Positions 5,691 through 8,086 of a DNA stretch of 8,086 nt are shown piece after piece. The notes below the pieces were generated by a model that had not been told where the DNA came from, ran no database searches, and was given only the letters and a program-made list of their open reading frames with translations. The first letter of the stretch is position 1. Each line of letters opens with the position of its first letter. This DNA comes from Campylobacterales bacterium (GTDB lineage: Bacteria > Campylobacterota > Campylobacteria > Campylobacterales > Sulfurovaceae). The stretch lies in the NCBI GenBank assembly GCA_014763905.1, contig JACXUN010000062.1, positions 1-8,086 of the forward strand, given 5' to 3'. A program made the translations under genes and the position numbers.

Positions 5691-6752
5691 ATGAGTGCTT
5701 TACGCAATAAACGCATGACTATCGATGAAGCAGTAGAACTCATCGAAAAAGCTGACCTCAAAACATTGGGGAAAATGGCATACGCTCGTAAAAAAGAGCT
5801 GCATCCCAAAGGGGTGACCACCTTTGTTGTAGATCGAAATATCAACTATACCAATATCTGCTGGGTGGATTGTAAGTTTTGTGCTTTTTATACGCATGAG
5901 AAAAAAGAGGATGCTTATATCCTGACCTTTGACGAAATCGATCAGAAGATCGAAGAGTTGTTGGCGATCGGCGGGACGCAGATTCTGTTTCAGGGTGGAG
6001 TCCATCCAAAACTGGAGATTGAGTGGTATGAAGATTTGGTAGAGCATATTCATCAGAAGTATCCGCAGGTGACCATTCACGGTTTCTCTGCCATTGAGAT
6101 CGACTATATCGCACGGCGTTCAGGTATCTCGATTCGTGAGGTGCTTTCGAGACTCAAAGCCAAAGGTTTAAGCTCTATTCCGGGAGCCGGTGCAGAGATA
6201 TTAAGTGATCGGGTACGGGATATAATTGCTCCGAAGAAATTAGATAAAGATACATGGTTAGAAGTACACCGAGAAGCACATAAACTGGGTATCAAATCAA
6301 CCGCAACCATGATGTACGGTACGGTCGAAACAACACGAGAAATCGTAGAGCATTTTGATTTGGTGCGGCAGCTTCAAGATGAGACCGGTGGATTTAGAGC
6401 TTTTATTATGTGGTCGTATCAGAGCGATCATACGCAGCTTAAGCGGGAATTGCCGACGATTGAGAAGACCTCTTCCAATCAGTATCTGCGTTATTTAGCC
6501 GTAGCACGATTGTTTCTCGACAATATCCCGAATATCCAAAGTTCATGGGTAACCCAAGGAAGCTATATCGGACAGATGGCGTTACAGTTTGGAGCCAATG
6601 ACCTAGGTTCGACGATGATGGAAGAAAATGTGGTTTCGGCTGCTGGAGCCAAAAATCAGATGAATCAAGAGGAGATGATACGATTGATTCGTGATATGGG
6701 AGAAAATCCGGCAAAACGCAATACAGCGTATGAGATTTTGGAGCGGTTTTAA
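5691..6752 (+). CDS. mqnC: Cyclic dehypoxanthine futalosine synthase (radical SAM, menaquinone synthesis)
   Basis: Catalyses the radical S-adenosylmethionine cyclisation of dehypoxanthine futalosine to its cyclic form in the futalosine route to menaquinone, the main respiratory quinone of Campylobacterota. At 353 residues it is the usual length. The 4Fe-4S cluster ligands are C57, C61 and C64 in NICWVDCKFCAF (CxxxCxxC), preceded by the family's NYTN. Also visible are the GGTQILFQGG strand (94-103), HGFSAIEI (130-137) and GLSSIPGAGAEIL (159-171), which fit MqnC better than its paralogue MqnE. Start ATG 5691 has AAGGAT at 5680-5685, and the later Met9 has no advantage. The other mqn genes are not in the window. 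The M16-family gene follows after 3 bp, so both are probably one transcript; a functional link between them is not evident. Confidence 0.95.
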   Translation: MSALRNKRMTIDEAVELIEKADLKTLGKMAYARKKELHPKGVTTFVVDRNINYTNICWVDCKFCAFYTHEKKEDAYILTFDEIDQKIEELLAIGGTQILFQGGVHPKLEIEWYEDLVEHIHQKYPQVTIHGFSAIEIDYIARRSGISIREVLSRLKAKGLSSIPGAGAEILSDRVRDIIAPKKLDKDTWLEVHREAHKLGIKSTATMMYGTVETTREIVEHFDLVRQLQDETGGFRAFIMWSYQSDHTQLKRELPTIEKTSSNQYLRYLAVARLFLDNIPNIQSSWVTQGSYIGQMALQFGANDLGSTMMEENVVSAAGAKNQMNQEEMIRLIRDMGENPAKRNTAYEILERF

Positions 6753-6755
6753 CAG

Positions 6756-8042
6756 ATGAAGAAAATTTTATTGACACTATTTTTTATACAAGGAATCTTA
6801 ATGGGTGCTATTTTAGAATCAGTCAAAATTGATCAAAACGAAGTACCGTTTATCTTTGAAGAGGATAAAAATCTACCGATTGTCTCGATGCAGTTGATCT
6901 TTCAAAACTCCGGTTCATTGACCGATAGCAAAGATGGGCTGGCTAAGTTGATCTCAAAACTATTGAATCAAGGAACCAAAAAAGACGGCAGTGTAGGATT
7001 TGCGACCAAATTAGAAAACAGAGCCATCAACCTATCGGCTCATACGGGAGCTGAGACTTTTGTGATCGAGTTGAATTCGCTAAAAAGTGAGTTTCCCTAT
7101 GGAGTAACCTTGCTGAAAGAACTGCTTGCCGATCCGAACTATACGGAGGAGACATTGCAGAAGATCAAAACCAAAACCATCGGCGAACTCCAACGTAAAG
7201 AGAGTGATTTTGATTATATTTCAGATTTGACCATGAAAGGGATGATCTTCCCCGATACACCGTTGGCGAAACCTAGTTTGGGAACGGTTAAAAGTGTAGA
7301 AAGCATCACCTTAGCGGATATCCAAAATACCATTCATAATCATTTGGGGATTGAAAACACCATTGTGATGATGGGGGGTGATATTTCCAAAGAGGAAGCC
7401 GTTAAGTTGTCTACGGATGTATTGCAACAGCTTCCGCATGTAACGCCGCATCCGATTCAATCGATGACCGCCATAGGTAAAGAACAGAGCAAAGAGACCA
7501 AAGTGGATAGCGAACAAGCCTATATCTATTTTGGTGCACCGTTGGATATTCCTTATGACAGCGAGGAGCGTTATTTGGGACAGGTATCGGCATTTATACT
7601 CGGAAGCGGCGGATTTGGTTCGCGTATGATGGAAGATATCCGCGTCAAAAAAGGGTTGGCATACTCCGCATACAGTCAATACAATATCAATAAGTCACAC
7701 TCCTATTTTTCCGGATTCCTTCAGACCAAAGTAAGCAGCGGAGACGAAGCGGTTAAGAGTGTCAAAGAGGTAGTACGAACCTTTATCGATAAAGGGGTAA
7801 CCGCTGAAGAGTTAGAGTCAGCCAAGCAGTTTATCCTCGGTTCACAGCCGCTAAGAACCGAGACACTCTCACAGCGTCTCTCTCGTGCATTCCAAGAGTA
7901 TTACACCAATCGACCGCTTGGAGCGACACTGGAAGAGCTTAAAAAGATTGAAAAGATTACGTTAGAAGAGATCAATGGTTTTATCAAAAAGCATCAAGAG
8001 ATTTCAGAGCTTTCTTTTTCAGTGGTAACAGGAAATCAATAA
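6756..8042 (+). CDS. Exported M16-family peptidase homologue lacking the zinc site
   Basis: A 428-residue protein of the M16B (processing-peptidase-like) family. It starts with a signal peptide (1-18, MKKILLTLFF then hydrophobic, likely cut after A18), so it should act in the periplasm. Two M16 repeats follow, about 25-225 and 250-425. The first normally contains HxxEH inside a GLAHLLEHMLFKGT-like helix. Here the corresponding stretch at 61-74 reads GLAKLISKLLNQGT, so both His and the Glu are replaced (K64, S67, K68). The second repeat keeps the Arg/Tyr pair (R296 and Y303 in IRVKKGLAYSAYS) and the Gly-rich GSGGFGSRM loop (283-291). In two-chain M16B enzymes one chain carries HxxEH and the other the R/Y pair, so this is probably the non-catalytic partner, as with H. 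pylori YmxG. The catalytic chain is not in the window. GGAG at 6740-6743 and the 3-bp gap to mqnC suggest coupled translation. Confidence 0.9.
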   Translation: MKKILLTLFFIQGILMGAILESVKIDQNEVPFIFEEDKNLPIVSMQLIFQNSGSLTDSKDGLAKLISKLLNQGTKKDGSVGFATKLENRAINLSAHTGAETFVIELNSLKSEFPYGVTLLKELLADPNYTEETLQKIKTKTIGELQRKESDFDYISDLTMKGMIFPDTPLAKPSLGTVKSVESITLADIQNTIHNHLGIENTIVMMGGDISKEEAVKLSTDVLQQLPHVTPHPIQSMTAIGKEQSKETKVDSEQAYIYFGAPLDIPYDSEERYLGQVSAFILGSGGFGSRMMEDIRVKKGLAYSAYSQYNINKSHSYFSGFLQTKVSSGDEAVKSVKEVVRTFIDKGVTAEELESAKQFILGSQPLRTETLSQRLSRAFQEYYTNRPLGATLEELKKIEKITLEEINGFIKKHQEISELSFSVVTGNQ

Positions 8043-8086
8043 TCGGTTAAAATCTGCGGAGAGGGATAAACGTACTCTCTCTAATT
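8043..8086 (+). other. Start of the intergenic region after the M16 gene, no gene seen
   Basis: These last 44 bases hold no start codon with a reading frame I can support. TAAAAT at 8048-8053 could be a -10 box. GAGAG (8059-8063) can pair with CTCTC (8077-8081) across a 13-nt loop, too weak to call a terminator. Confidence 0.3.

Noticed and set aside
5700..6114. Long minus-strand frames opposite mqnC
   Set aside because: They overlap the CxxxCxxC region of an unmistakable radical-SAM gene and are antisense shadows.
7311..7679. 122-codon minus-strand frame inside the M16 gene
   Set aside because: It is contained in a clear M16 gene and shows no motif or upstream signal.
8058..8082. GAGAG/CTCTC pairing after the M16 gene as a terminator
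   Set aside because: The stem is only about 5 bp with a 13-nt loop and the window ends before any U-tract could be judged.
1..8086. CRISPR arrays, tRNA or rRNA genes, insertion-sequence ends, attachment sites
   Set aside because: Reading both strands showed no regularly spaced repeats, no tRNA cloverleaf, no transposase and no terminal inverted repeats.

Overview
The window looks like chromosomal DNA from a Campylobacterota (epsilonproteobacterial) sulfur-oxidiser relative, most like Sulfuricurvum or Sulfurimonas. The reasons are the rho-murI pair (also adjacent in Helicobacter pylori, from memory), a futalosine-pathway menaquinone gene of the epsilon type, TATAAT/TATAGT promoters preceded by T-rich DNA without a clear -35 box, and orphan OmpR-type regulators. 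The genus is an inference; no rRNA or other marker is present.

Left edge (1-620): very AT-rich DNA (about 23-30% GC in lines counted by eye, against about 45-53% further right). On the minus strand it holds an uninterrupted frame that I recognise as the middle part of a DUF2326/ABC-three-component-type coiled-coil ATPase. Its N-terminal P-loop part is absent because the adjacent response-regulator gene begins there, so this looks like a decapitated remnant of an accessory, probably conflict-related, module at a recombination or assembly junction.

Regulator block (624-2171): two tandem paralogous OmpR-family response regulators with nearly identical DNA-recognition helices. The first has a complete phosphorylation pocket. 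The second has Glu in place of the phospho-acceptor Asp and has lost one acidic-pocket residue, so it is probably a phosphorylation-independent pseudo-receiver regulator. A 17-codon ORF with its own Shine-Dalgarno sequence sits in frame just upstream of it. No histidine kinase is visible. A 9-bp hairpin separates the second regulator from the convergent HAD gene.

Middle (2162-3414): a minus-strand Cof-type HAD phosphatase and a plus-strand small membrane protein diverge from only 26 bp. That gap holds two overlapping, oppositely oriented -10 boxes and no ribosome binding site for either gene, suggesting one symmetric promoter firing two (near-)leaderless mRNAs.

Right (3443-8086): two housekeeping operons. 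Rho-murI encodes the transcription terminator Rho and glutamate racemase (D-Glu for peptidoglycan). MqnC-M16 encodes the radical-SAM dehypoxanthine futalosine cyclase of menaquinone synthesis and an exported M16-family protein that has lost its HxxEH zinc motif. An 11-bp hairpin with a short U-tract lies between the two operons, downstream of a TATAAT box, so it is either the rho-murI terminator or a leader element of mqnC. I found no tRNA, rRNA, CRISPR array, insertion sequence or complete novel multi-gene system. The most unusual items are the truncated ABC-3C-like gene, the divergent regulator pair, the bidirectional leaderless promoter and the dead M16 protein.
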